From NCBI RefSeq assembly GCF_003788585.1, contig NZ_AYKG01000030.1, forward strand, positions 1 to 36,203: DNA of 36,203 nt, written 5' to 3'. This document shows positions 24,678 to 33,454 of this stretch, piece by piece. A model generated the notes under the pieces. That model worked only from the letters and a program-made list of their open reading frames with translations. It had not been told where the DNA came from and did not search any database. The position numbers and the translations under genes were made by a program. The DNA comes from Salinisphaera japonica YTM-1. Lineage in GTDB: Bacteria > Pseudomonadota > Gammaproteobacteria > Nevskiales > Salinisphaeraceae. Every line of letters starts with the position of its first letter. Within the stretch, counting starts at the first letter, position 1.

Positions 24678-25940
24678 ATGAGCCAGCCGACCGCGCGCGT
24701 CGCGCGCGCCGAGAACTATGCGTTTCGCCTGCGCGATGGCCTGCTGGGCGCACAGATGCTGTGTGTGGCGTTTGGCTCGTTGGTGCTGGTGCCGCTGCTG
24801 ACCGGGCTCGATGCCAACGTGGCCCTGTTCACCGCCGGAGCCGGCACGCTGGTGTTTCAGATCATCACGCGGGGCCGGGTGCCGGTGTTTCTGGCCTCCT
24901 CCTTCGCCTTCATCGCGCCCATCATCTACGGCGTGGCGCATTGGGGCATACCGGCCACGCTGGGCGGGCTGATGGCCGCGGGCATGGCCTACATGGCGCT
25001 CGGCGGGCTCATCGCCTGGCGCGGCGTGGGTTTCGTCACGCGGCTATTGCCGCCGGTGGTCACCGGCCCGGTGATCATGGTCATCGGGCTGGTATTGGCA
25101 CCGGTGGCCATCAACCTGGCCACCGGGCACGACAGCAGCGGCGACACCCAGCTCGTCGCGCGCGGCACGGCCTGTGTCGTGGCTCTCATCTCGCTTGTCA
25201 CCACGCTGGCGGTGTCGCTACTGGCCCGCGGCTTCATGCGCCTGTTGCCGATCATCTGCGGCGTGGCGACAGGTACTATCGCAAGCCTTGGTTTCGGCAT
25301 CGTGGATCTGGGCGCGATCGGCACTGCACCCTGGCTCGCCATGCCGGCGTTCGTGGCTCCGGCTTTCAACTGGCAGGCGGTGCTGTTCATGCTGCCCGTG
25401 GCCATCGCCCCGGCAATCGAGCATTTCGGCGATATCATCGCTATCCGCTCGGTCACCGGGCGTGATTATCTGGTCGATCCCGGGGTGCATCGCACGCTGT
25501 TTGGCGACGGCCTGGCCACCGGGCTGGCCGCGGCCCTCGGCGGGCCGCCCAACACCACCTATTCCGAGGTCACGGGCGCGGTCACACTGACCGGTGCGAC
25601 CAATCCCGCGCTCATGACGTGGGCGGCACTGTTCGCGATCCTGTTCTCGTTTTCCGGCAAGCTCGGGGCGGTGTTGGCCTCGATCCCCACGCCGGTGATG
25701 GGCGGCATCATCGTGCTCTTGTTCGGTGCCATCGTGGTGGTGGGCATGAACACGCTGGTCGAATCCGGTGAGGATCTGACCGAATCCCGCAATCTGGCGA
25801 TCGTGGGGCTGATTCTCATCTGTGGCATCGGCGGCCTGCATCTGGAGGCCGGGCGTTTCGAGTTGCAGGGTATTGCCCTGGCCGGCGTGCTGGGCGTGGT
25901 GCTCAACCTGGTATTGCCACGGGCGCGCTCGCGGGCCTGA
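24678..25940 (+). CDS. uraA: Uracil permease
   Basis: A 420-residue nucleobase-cation symporter of the NCS2 family. The diagnostic GGPPNTTYSEVTGAV is present, together with PAIEHFGDIIAI (an acidic residue that binds the nucleobase) and 14 predicted helices. LASSFAFIAPI and GLMAAGMAYMALGG are the early helices. It imports uracil with protons and is expected to be regulated with upp, which lies 21 bases upstream. The ribosome site is weak, consistent with coupling. It converges on the EamA gene with eight bases between stops. Confidence 0.95.
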   Translation: MSQPTARVARAENYAFRLRDGLLGAQMLCVAFGSLVLVPLLTGLDANVALFTAGAGTLVFQIITRGRVPVFLASSFAFIAPIIYGVAHWGIPATLGGLMAAGMAYMALGGLIAWRGVGFVTRLLPPVVTGPVIMVIGLVLAPVAINLATGHDSSGDTQLVARGTACVVALISLVTTLAVSLLARGFMRLLPIICGVATGTIASLGFGIVDLGAIGTAPWLAMPAFVAPAFNWQAVLFMLPVAIAPAIEHFGDIIAIRSVTGRDYLVDPGVHRTLFGDGLATGLAAALGGPPNTTYSEVTGAVTLTGATNPALMTWAALFAILFSFSGKLGAVLASIPTPVMGGIIVLLFGAIVVVGMNTLVESGEDLTESRNLAIVGLILICGIGGLHLEAGRFELQGIALAGVLGVVLNLVLPRARSRA

Positions 25941-25948
25941 TCGCTTGG

Positions 25949-26878
25949 CTATGCCGCCGGCTGGGGTCGAGCGGCGCGCCGGGCCGGCCAGGGCAGAGTG
26001 ATGACCATCAGACTGGTGATGATCAGCGCGATACCCAGCCAGCCCAGCGCCGATAGCGTCTCGCCCACGACGATGATCGCCAGCAAGGCGGCCACGACCG
26101 GCTCGATCAGTGTGATCGTCGTGGCAAGACTGGCCCGCACGCGTGCCAGCCCCAGGCCGAAACAGACATAGCCGATAAACATCGGCACCAGCGCCATATA
26201 AGCGCCGACTGCAAAGTTGGGCCACGAGGCCAGAAACGGCGCGCCGGTCACCAGCAACACCGGCAGCAACAACAAGCCGCCGAGCCCGAACGTGGCCCCC
26301 ATCGCCGCGGCGGACGATACGCCGGCCTGCATGACGTGACGCGCTGACCAGGAATACAACGCATACGTCAGCCCGGCGACCAGGCCCACGGCGACGCCGG
26401 CCAGAACCCGTGATGTCTCGTGTGCGACAAGCGCCTCAGGTGCGGGCAGGCACAACAGGCCCATGCCGGCCAGGCCGAGCAGCGCGCCCATCGTCCAGCG
26501 CCGGGTCAAGGCCAGGCCTTCGAGGCGCCACTCGATTACCGCCGAGAACAAGGGGGCAGCGCCGATCGTGATGACCGTGCCGATCGCCACGCCGGCCAGA
26601 TCCATGGCCGAGTAGAAGGCCAGCGGATAGATTGCGACAGCCACGCCGCCCAGAACGACATACCGTCGCTGGGCCACGAGTCGTGCGCGCTGACGACACA
26701 AACTGCTCGTCGCCACCGCGGCCTGTAACAGCCCGCCAATACCCATGGCAGCCGCCCCGATCGCCAGGGGGCCCACGCCGGGGGCAAACGTCGCCGCCGT
26801 TCCGGTCGTGCCCCAGAGCACGGCAGCAACGAGAACGCCCAGAGCGCCCAGGGAGGCGCTGTTGTCGGCCGCCGTCAC
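25949..26878 (-). CDS. EamA family (DMT) transporter
   Basis: A second 309-residue EamA carrier with two five-helix repeats, for example LGVLVAAVLWGTTGTAATFAPGVGP (a classic EamA N-terminal helix), VAVAIYPLAFYSAMDLAGVAIGTVITIGAAPLF, and the second repeat ending in LIEPVVAALLAIIVVGETLS. It starts at GTG 26878, 34 bases after the aminotransferase stop on the same strand, and may be transcribed with it; export of an amino acid would fit that pairing but is only inferred. It is not closely similar to the EamA protein at 21953-22897. Confidence 0.9.
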   Translation of the reverse strand: MTAADNSASLGALGVLVAAVLWGTTGTAATFAPGVGPLAIGAAAMGIGGLLQAAVATSSLCRQRARLVAQRRYVVLGGVAVAIYPLAFYSAMDLAGVAIGTVITIGAAPLFSAVIEWRLEGLALTRRWTMGALLGLAGMGLLCLPAPEALVAHETSRVLAGVAVGLVAGLTYALYSWSARHVMQAGVSSAAAMGATFGLGGLLLLPVLLVTGAPFLASWPNFAVGAYMALVPMFIGYVCFGLGLARVRASLATTITLIEPVVAALLAIIVVGETLSALGWLGIALIITSLMVITLPWPARRAARPQPAA

Positions 26879-26912
26879 GGCCGCGCCAGCAGGTCGGCGA
26901 CCATCGCGAGCG

Positions 26913-28103
26913 TTATTTCACGACGCTGGCGATCGCGTTACAGACGTATTCCATGTTGGCATCGTTGAGCCCCGCCACGTTGGCCCGGCCCGAGCCCACC
27001 ATGTAGATGCTGTGCTCGTCGCGCAGGGTTTCGACCTGATCCTTCGACAGCCCGGTGTAAGAGAACATGCCGCGCTGCTGGGCCACGTGGGCAAAGCGCT
27101 CGGCCAGGCCATGCGGCTCCAGCCCTTGCACGAACTTCTGGCGCAGCTCGTTGATGCGCCCGCGCATCTCGGCCAGCTCGTCGTGCCACATGGCATAGAG
27201 CTCGGCGTCGTTGAAGATAGTGGCCACAATGGCGCTGCCGTGGGCCGGCGGGTTGGAGTAGTTTTCCCGCGCGGTGATCGCCAGCTGCGAGCGAACGTCT
27301 TCCATGGCCTCGGTATCGGCGGCCACGGCGATGAAGCAGCCGGTACGCTCGCGATAGATGCCGAAGTTCTTCGAGCAGGACTGCGTGATCAGCACTTCGC
27401 CCAGATTCTCGGCCAGCAGACGGGCGCCGTAGGCGTCTTCATCGATACCGTTGCCAAAGCCCTGATAGGCGAAATCCACCAGCGGCAGCAGCTCGCGCTC
27501 GGTCACGATCTCGAGTACGGCCTGCCACTGTTCGGCCGACAGGTCGAAGCCCGTGGGGTTATGACAGCAGGCATGCAGCACGACGATATCGCCCTTGGGA
27601 ATCGTCTTGAGTGCGGCGGCCATGCCCTCGAAGTCGAGCTGGTTGTGCTCGTCCACGTAAGGGTAGCGCTGGATATCCAGCCCGGCGGCCGAGAACACGC
27701 CCAGATGATTCGGCCAGGTGGGGTCACTCAGCCAAATGGATTTGCCCGGCAGCTGGCTGGCGATGAAGTCCGCGGCCAGGCGCAGGGCGCCGGTGCCGCC
27801 GGGCGATTGTGTGGCACTGGCGCGGTTGTCTGCCAGTACCGGGCTGTCGGCGCCGAAGACCATCTTGAGCACGTGCTCGCCGTAGGCCGGGTCGCCGTGC
27901 GAGCCGATATAGGCCTTGGTGGCTTCGTCGGCAATCAGCTTCTTCTCGGCAGCCTTGACCGCGCGCATGATCGGCGTAATGCCGTCCTCATCGCGATAGA
28001 CACCCACGCCCAGATCCACTTTCTTGGGGTTGGGGTCGTCCTTGAACTGCTGGATCAGGCCGAGAATCGCGTCGCCGGGCACGCGCTCAATCGCATCGAA
28101 CAT
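26913..28103 (-). CDS. Aspartate/aromatic amino acid aminotransferase (PLP)
   Basis: A 396-residue class I aminotransferase of the AspC/TyrB group. Key residues appear in order: N182 in CCHNPTG, D210 and Y213 in VDFAYQGFG, the PLP lysine K245 in SCSKNFGIYRERTG with R253, and the C-terminal arginine in MVGSGRANVAGL. The N-terminal VPGDAILGLIQQFKDDPNPKKVDLGVGVYRDE is typical. The enzyme transfers amino groups between aspartate or aromatic amino acids and 2-oxoglutarate. AAGGCGAT precedes ATG 28103. An upstream frame extension to 28244 is antisense to the promoter of the helicase and is rejected. AspC versus TyrB cannot be decided from sequence alone. Confidence 0.94.
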   Translation of the reverse strand: MFDAIERVPGDAILGLIQQFKDDPNPKKVDLGVGVYRDEDGITPIMRAVKAAEKKLIADEATKAYIGSHGDPAYGEHVLKMVFGADSPVLADNRASATQSPGGTGALRLAADFIASQLPGKSIWLSDPTWPNHLGVFSAAGLDIQRYPYVDEHNQLDFEGMAAALKTIPKGDIVVLHACCHNPTGFDLSAEQWQAVLEIVTERELLPLVDFAYQGFGNGIDEDAYGARLLAENLGEVLITQSCSKNFGIYRERTGCFIAVAADTEAMEDVRSQLAITARENYSNPPAHGSAIVATIFNDAELYAMWHDELAEMRGRINELRQKFVQGLEPHGLAERFAHVAQQRGMFSYTGLSKDQVETLRDEHSIYMVGSGRANVAGLNDANMEYVCNAIASVVK

Positions 28104-28236
28104 ACATCGCCTTTTCGCGTAATGGGCAGGCGCCGCCGCGCCGCCGGAATCGAGATACGCCAAGTTTAACGTCTCGTCGCGCTCTTTGCCGTCGCCGGGT
28201 CGGAATCTGACCCACCTGCCGTGCCAAGCTCGCGTG

Positions 28237-30372
28237 ATGACCATCGAGACGCCCGTTAAAAACCGGCCCCATCGCGACGAGGCTCATCTGGCCGGCCTGA
28301 ACCCGGCCCAGCGCGAGGCCGCGGCGTTTGGCCTGGCCGCACCCCACGGCTGGGATGCCGATCCATTGTTGATCCTGGCCGGTGCCGGTAGCGGCAAGAC
28401 TCAGACACTCTCGCATCGCGCCGCACATCTGGTGCTGGCCGGCGTGGATCCGCGCCGTATCCTGCTCTTGACCTTCTCGCGCCGCGCGGCCGAGGAAATG
28501 ACGCGGCGGGCGCATACCATCTGCGACGCCGCACTGGCCGAGCGCGGGCGGCGTAGGCAAAGCGTGAAGCTGCCCTGGGCGGGTACCTTTCATGCCATCG
28601 GCGCCCGGCTTCTGCGTGAATATGCGCCGCGGCTGGGTCTGGAGCCGGCGTTCTCGATTCTCGATCGCAGCGATGCGGCCGATCTCATGGACGTGGCTCG
28701 CCACGATGCCGGGCTGACACGCCGCGATGATCCGAATGCCAAACGCTTCCCGCGCAAAGACACGTGTCTGGCGATCTATTCGGCGACCGTGAACCGTCAG
28801 GCGCGACTTGTCGACGTGCTGGACGGTTATTTCCCGTGGTGTCGAGAGCACCACGACGATCTCAAGCGCTTGTTCGCCGACTACACCGCGCGCAAGCAGG
28901 ACCGCGCCACGCTCGACTACGACGATCTGCTCCTCTACTGGCAGCTCGTCATGCGCGAGCCGGCACTGGCGGCCGAGATCGGCGCACGCTTTGATCATGT
29001 ATTGATCGACGAGTATCAGGACACCAACGGCTTGCAGGCCGCGATCATCTCGGGGCTGAAGCCCGACGGCCGCGGCGTCACGGCGGTCGGCGACGACGCC
29101 CAGGCCATCTATGGCTTCCGCGCGGCCGAGGTCGACCATATCCTGAATTTCCCCAAGACGTTTTGCGGCACGCACGTCGTCACGCTCGAACAGAACTATC
29201 GCTCGAGCCAGGCGATTCTCAACGCCGCCAACGCCCTCATCGGCGAGGCCAGCCGTGCCTATGCCAAGCAGCTGTTCACCGAGCGTGGGCCCGGCACGCG
29301 CCCGCGTCATGTCACCGTCATGGACAGCGCGGCCGAGGCGCGCTACGTGGTCGATGCCGTTCTGGCCCGGCGCGAAACCGGGGTGGATTTGAAGCGCCAG
29401 GGCGTGCTGTTTCGTAACGGCCACCACGCCAACGAGCTGGAGATCGAGCTCATCGCGCGCAACGTGCCGTTCAAGAAATACGGCGGGCTGAAGTTCCTGG
29501 AAGCCGCGCACGTGAAGGATTTTCTTGGGCTTCTGCGCTGGGCCGATAATCCACGCCACGAGATCGCGGCCTGGCGCACGATGCAGCTCGTGCCCGGCGT
29601 GGGCCCCGGCACTGCGCGCCAGGCGGTCGATGCGCTGACGGCTGGTAACGACGAGATCGCCGTGTTGGCGGATTTTCGTCCCGCGCGCGCCGATCAAACC
29701 GCCTGGCGGGCCATGATCGACACCGTGGCGGCCATGGTTGGCGATACCGCCGACTGGCCCGGCGTGCTCGTACCCGCCGCGGCCTGGTACAAGACCATCC
29801 TGCGCGAGCGCTACGAGGCGCCCACGACGGCCCGCGAGGCCGATATTGATGATCTGGTGCGTATCGCCGAACGCTACGCCGACGTGCCGGCCTTTCTCAC
29901 CGAGCTGACGCTCGACCCGCCCCAGGCCACGGGAGATCACAACGACGATGCCCTGCTCGACGAGGACTATCTGATTCTGTCGACCGTACACAGCGCCAAG
30001 GGCCAGGAATGGGACAGCGTGCATGTCCTGCACGTGGCCGACGGCACGTTTCCCAGCGAGTTTTCGACGAAAACCGAGGCCGGTCTGGAAGAAGAACGCC
30101 GCCTCCTGTACGTCGCCTTGACGCGGGCGAAAAACGAGCTCCAGGTCATCTCGCCGCTGCGCTACTACGTGCCCGAACAGCCCAAATACGGTGATCGTCA
30201 TGTCTACGGCGCGGCCAGCCGTTTCTTCACGCCGCGGGTCTTGGCCTGCTTCGAGCAGGTCACCGACAAGAGCGCGCTACCCGCGACAAGCGGTATCGAT
30301 GCCGCCGGCAAGCCAAGCGCCGATCGGCCAAGCCTGGACTTGGCCTCTGCCGCGCGCTCGCTCTGGGATTGA
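28237..30372 (+). CDS. UvrD/Rep-family ATP-dependent DNA helicase
   Basis: A 711-residue superfamily 1A helicase. The motifs are complete: Q motif region LNPAQREAA, Walker A GAGSGKTQTL (50-59), Ia LLTFSRRAAEEM, II VLIDEYQDTN, III VGDDAQAIYGFR, IV LEQNYRSSQAIL, V STVHSAKGQEWD and VI RLLYVALTRAKNEL. The end of the protein is short and lacks the UvrD tail that contacts other repair proteins. It may be a UvrD/Rep paralogue in repair or replication restart. ATG 28237 is the natural start; the aminotransferase gene is divergent at 28103, leaving 133 bases for both promoters. Confidence 0.93.
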   Translation: MTIETPVKNRPHRDEAHLAGLNPAQREAAAFGLAAPHGWDADPLLILAGAGSGKTQTLSHRAAHLVLAGVDPRRILLLTFSRRAAEEMTRRAHTICDAALAERGRRRQSVKLPWAGTFHAIGARLLREYAPRLGLEPAFSILDRSDAADLMDVARHDAGLTRRDDPNAKRFPRKDTCLAIYSATVNRQARLVDVLDGYFPWCREHHDDLKRLFADYTARKQDRATLDYDDLLLYWQLVMREPALAAEIGARFDHVLIDEYQDTNGLQAAIISGLKPDGRGVTAVGDDAQAIYGFRAAEVDHILNFPKTFCGTHVVTLEQNYRSSQAILNAANALIGEASRAYAKQLFTERGPGTRPRHVTVMDSAAEARYVVDAVLARRETGVDLKRQGVLFRNGHHANELEIELIARNVPFKKYGGLKFLEAAHVKDFLGLLRWADNPRHEIAAWRTMQLVPGVGPGTARQAVDALTAGNDEIAVLADFRPARADQTAWRAMIDTVAAMVGDTADWPGVLVPAAAWYKTILRERYEAPTTAREADIDDLVRIAERYADVPAFLTELTLDPPQATGDHNDDALLDEDYLILSTVHSAKGQEWDSVHVLHVADGTFPSEFSTKTEAGLEEERRLLYVALTRAKNELQVISPLRYYVPEQPKYGDRHVYGAASRFFTPRVLACFEQVTDKSALPATSGIDAAGKPSADRPSLDLASAARSLWD

Positions 30373-30425
30373 TTGCCCGGGCTACGCGCTCGACACTACG
30401 CGCCTGCAAACCGACACGCCGCCCC

Positions 30426-31244
30426 ATGATCGATCATCCCGTCCGCCTGGCCGTCTTTGATATCGACGGCACGCTCATCAACCACGCCCACCCGCTCGGC
30501 GAGCGCCAGATCAACGCGCTGCGCGGCCTGCACGAGGCCGGCATCACCGTGGCACTGGCCAGCTCGCGCCAACGCGCATCATTGCTCGACCTGGCCGCCA
30601 TCTTCGACCTGCCGCTGTATCTCGTCTCCTACAACGGCCCGCTGGTCAATGCCCCCGACGGCACCCGAATCGCGGCCACGGAGATCGATATCCCGGCCGA
30701 TCTCGGTGCTGTGCTTGCCGCCTATGTTGCCGCCGGCGGCTGTGTCCATGTCTATGCGACCGATGGCTGGCAGGCCTACGGCCCGGACTGGCGGATCGAT
30801 AACGAGGCCACCGGCGGCGGCGTAACGCCGACCCTGCGCCGCGCCGAACTCGACCCCGCCGAACTGCCGCCCCGCGCGCTCAAGATCATGTGCGACGGCA
30901 ACATCGATGCGCTCACCGACGTCCGCACGGCCGTGGCCAACCACCCCGATCTCGTCATGTCCTGGTCCGGCACCGAATGCCACGATATCCACGCCGTCGA
31001 TGCCACCAAGGGCCACGGCTTGCACCGCCTGGCAACCCACCTGAACATCGACCCGGCCCACAGCATCGCCTTCGGCGACGCGGACTCGGATATCACCATG
31101 CTGCAAGCGGCCGGCACCGGCTTTGCGATGGGCGAAGCCAACGAGCGGGTCATCGCAGCCGCCGATCGGCGGCTACGGGCGCCGGGGTCGGGTGATCTTG
31201 AAAAGTTGCTCGCGACTGTTTCCGGTGTGAACGGCAGAAGTTGA
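30426..31244 (+). CDS. Cof-type HAD-IIB phosphatase
   Basis: A 272-residue haloacid dehalogenase-type hydrolase. Motif I is FDIDGTL (nucleophile D12, acid D14), motif II is ALASSRQR, and motif III/IV is the C-terminal KGHGLHRLATHLNI and AFGDADSDITML. The central cap (about 85-185) is of type IIB. Cof-like enzymes dephosphorylate sugar phosphates or flavin/vitamin B6 intermediates; the substrate here is unknown. It begins 54 bases after the helicase stop. ATG 30426 is favoured over the open frame to 30369, which overlaps the helicase end. Confidence 0.9.
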   Translation: MIDHPVRLAVFDIDGTLINHAHPLGERQINALRGLHEAGITVALASSRQRASLLDLAAIFDLPLYLVSYNGPLVNAPDGTRIAATEIDIPADLGAVLAAYVAAGGCVHVYATDGWQAYGPDWRIDNEATGGGVTPTLRRAELDPAELPPRALKIMCDGNIDALTDVRTAVANHPDLVMSWSGTECHDIHAVDATKGHGLHRLATHLNIDPAHSIAFGDADSDITMLQAAGTGFAMGEANERVIAAADRRLRAPGSGDLEKLLATVSGVNGRS

Positions 31245-31254
31245 GGACTGGCTC

Positions 31255-31279
31255 ACCGATTTGCTACAGATCGGTCTTT
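31255..31279. terminator. Candidate terminator hairpin between convergent genes
   Basis: ACCGAT (31255-31260) and ATCGGT (31270-31275) form a 6-bp stem with a 9-base loop, followed by CTTT. It lies in the 80-base gap between the HAD and aldo/keto reductase genes, which converge. The stem and T-run are short, so it is weak. Confidence 0.35.
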
Positions 31280-31324
31280 GGCCGTTTCTATATTCATGTG
31301 ACACAGCTCGTCCAGCGTTAAACT

Positions 31325-32215
31325 TCAATGCCGCCGTGCGGCGTATTCGAAATCCACTTCGTCCGGCGCGGCGCCGCTGCGTTGGCCGGTTTCGAGGCGA
31401 TCGATCGTTTCGAGTTCGGTTTCAGTCAGGGCGAAGTCGAAAACGTCGATGTTGTCGGCGATTCGTTCGGGCCGGATTGATTTTGGGACAACGGCGATGC
31501 CGCGTTGCAGGTGCCAGCGCAGCATGATGTGGGCCGGTGTCTTGTCGTGGGCGGCAGCGATGGTGGCCAGGGTGGCGTCGGTGAGTGGGTCACGGGCCGG
31601 GTCGGGGGTGTCCGGGCGATAACGCGCGGCGCCGCCTATGGGGGACCAGGCCTGGGTGACGATGCCGCGTTTGGCGTGTTCGCGGCGCAGGGCCAGCTGG
31701 TTGAAATACGGATGTCGTTCGACCTGGTTGATGGCGGGTACCACGGTGCAGTGCTCGGCCAGACGGTCGAGATGTTCGGGGGCGAAGTTGCATACGCCGA
31801 TGGCGCGCACGCGGCCTTCGGCGAGCAGGCGTTCGGCGGCCTGCCAGGCGGCCAGCGTCTGCTCGAAGGCAACAGGCAGCGGCCAGTGCAGGCAATAGAG
31901 GTCGATCACGTCCAGGCCGAGCCGGGCCTGGCTGGCGTCGAAGGCGGCCAGGGCCTCGTCGTAGCCGTACTCGGTGATCCAGAGCTTGGTGGTGACGAAG
32001 ACATCGTCGCGGGCCACGTTGGCCGCTCGCATGCCCTCGGCCACTTCGGCCTCGTTGTGATAGACCGAGGCGGTATCGATCAGGCGGTAACCGGCGCCAA
32101 GTGCCGCGGCGACAGCCTGTGCGGTATCGGCCGGTGAACTCCGGTACACGCCCAGGCCAAAGGCCGGCAGGGCGATGCCGTTGTTGAGGGTGAGCGTGGT
32201 GTCGGGCGTCAGCAT
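31325..32215 (-). CDS. Aldo/keto reductase
   Basis: A 296-residue NADPH-dependent reductase of the AKR5-like type. The catalytic tetrad is intact: D47, Y52 (DTASVYHNE), K77 (TTKLW) and H110 (YCLHWP). GLGVYRSSP and RAIGVCNFAPEHLDRL are family landmarks, and the C-terminal VVPKSIRPERIADNIDVFDFAL contains the NADPH contacts. Likely substrates are glyoxals or sugar and keto-acid derivatives. Start is ATG 32215. It follows the cytosine deaminase gene by 52 bases on the same strand and may be in its transcript. Confidence 0.93.
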   Translation of the reverse strand: MLTPDTTLTLNNGIALPAFGLGVYRSSPADTAQAVAAALGAGYRLIDTASVYHNEAEVAEGMRAANVARDDVFVTTKLWITEYGYDEALAAFDASQARLGLDVIDLYCLHWPLPVAFEQTLAAWQAAERLLAEGRVRAIGVCNFAPEHLDRLAEHCTVVPAINQVERHPYFNQLALRREHAKRGIVTQAWSPIGGAARYRPDTPDPARDPLTDATLATIAAAHDKTPAHIMLRWHLQRGIAVVPKSIRPERIADNIDVFDFALTETELETIDRLETGQRSGAAPDEVDFEYAARRH

Positions 32216-32267
32216 GGGCGCTCTCCAGGCAGGGTCGGCATGTGGCGGGGCGGCAGTCAGCGATACG

Positions 32268-32711
32268 CTACAGGCCGATATCCTCGTGCCATAGCTCCGG
32301 CGCGTTGCGCATGAAGGCCGTCATGAGATCGCGACAATCGGCATCGTCCAGCACGGTGACCGTCACGCCGCGGCTGGCCAGATGGGCTTCTTCGCCCATG
32401 AACGACGCGTTTTCGCCGATCACGACCTGCGGGATGCCGTAAAGCAGGATCGCGCCGGTGCACATGGCACAGGGTGAGAGGGTGGTATAGAGGGTGATGT
32501 CCTTGTACCAGGCGCCCGGCTTGCGGCCGGTGGCTTCCAGGGCATCCATCTCGCCGTGGCGGATCGCGCTGTTTTGTTGTACGCGACGGTTATGGCCGGC
32601 GCCGACGATGGCATCGTCCTTGACCAGCACACAGCCGATTGGCACGCCGCCTTCGGCGTAGCCGATACGGGCTTGTTCGAGGGCGGCTTGCATGAATCGT
32701 GCGTGGGACAT
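32268..32711 (-). CDS. Cytosine deaminase, yeast FCY1 type
   Basis: A 147-residue zinc deaminase. The zinc and catalytic motifs HGE (H52, E54) and PCAMC (C81, C84) are present. Beyond these, the protein matches what I recall of yeast cytosine deaminase closely: EGGVPIG, GHNRR with N41, YKDITLYTTLSPCAMCTGAIL, YGIPQVVIGEN and a C-terminal WHEDIG that closes the active site. The yeast protein is 158 residues. It should convert cytosine to uracil (or 5-methylcytosine to thymine), in line with upp-uraA upstream in the window. The CodA amidohydrolase family of E. coli is unrelated. Start ATG 32711; divergent from the LigD phosphoesterase gene. Confidence 0.87.
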   Translation of the reverse strand: MSHARFMQAALEQARIGYAEGGVPIGCVLVKDDAIVGAGHNRRVQQNSAIRHGEMDALEATGRKPGAWYKDITLYTTLSPCAMCTGAILLYGIPQVVIGENASFMGEEAHLASRGVTVTVLDDADCRDLMTAFMRNAPELWHEDIGL

Positions 32712-32836
32712 GGATAGCTGGGCGAATCGGCGCGTGTCGCCTCATGATAAACCGGCATGCTGCGTGCGGGGTTGCCCGGATGACATCGCCGGCCAGTCGC
32801 GCTACAACAACAGGTGCAGGGCAAGATGAGGCGGCC

Positions 32837-33454
32837 ATGACAGACAAGGATCCCTTGAAGCGCTATCGCGACAAGCGACGCGCCGACGTGACCCCGGAGC
32901 CGGCCGGCCAGCGCGGGGCGTGGGCACGCGGGGTGCGGCCGGTTTTCGTTATCCAGAAGCACGATGCCTCGTCCTTGCACTATGATTTTCGCCTGGAAAT
33001 CGACGGGGTGCTGAAGTCCTGGGCGGTGCCAAAAGGCCCCTCGACCGACCCGCGCGACAAGCAGCTGGCGATCGAGACCGAGGATCATCCGCTGGACTAT
33101 GCCGATTTCGAGGGCGTGATCCCGGCGAACGAATACGGCGGCGGCACGGTCATGGTCTGGGATATCGGGGTCTTCGATAACGCCAAGCGCGATGAGGCCG
33201 GGGGGCGCGAAAAATCGCTGGCTCAGTGCTGGGCCGACGGGCATTTGATGGTCACGTTGCACGGCGACAAACTCACCGGCGGTTATGCGCTGACCCATTT
33301 TCGTACCGAGGGCGATACACGCCAGTGGCTGCTCGTGAAGATGGACGACGCCGCCGCTGATGCCCGGCGCAACCCCGTATCCACCGAAGACACATCGGTG
33401 CTCACCGATCGCAGCACGGCTGAGATCAGGGATCATGCGGGCCGCGACTCATGA
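32837..33454 (+). CDS. LigD 3'-phosphoesterase domain protein
   Basis: A 205-residue protein equal to the phosphoesterase (PE) domain of LigD, which trims ribonucleotides and 3' phosphates from DNA ends during end joining. The metal and catalytic residues fit the Pseudomonas aeruginosa LigD numbering as I recall it: H42, H48, D50, R52, H84 and Y88. KHDASSLHYDFRLEIDGVLKSWAVPKGPS (from about 41) is the core. ATG 32837 gives this numbering; the longer frame starts in the divergent promoter. The stop overlaps the ligase start by four bases (ATGA), so the pair is translationally coupled. It is a separate gene here, where most LigD proteins carry the domain on one chain. Confidence 0.9.
   Translation: MTDKDPLKRYRDKRRADVTPEPAGQRGAWARGVRPVFVIQKHDASSLHYDFRLEIDGVLKSWAVPKGPSTDPRDKQLAIETEDHPLDYADFEGVIPANEYGGGTVMVWDIGVFDNAKRDEAGGREKSLAQCWADGHLMVTLHGDKLTGGYALTHFRTEGDTRQWLLVKMDDAAADARRNPVSTEDTSVLTDRSTAEIRDHAGRDS

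Noticed and set aside
26745-28169. A 474-residue plus-strand frame opposite the aminotransferase.
   Set aside because: It is the complement of a gene with all PLP enzyme residues present and has no pattern of its own.
28087-30201. A 704-residue minus-strand frame opposite the helicase.
   Set aside because: The helicase motifs are complete on the plus strand; this frame is an Arg/Ala/Gly shadow.
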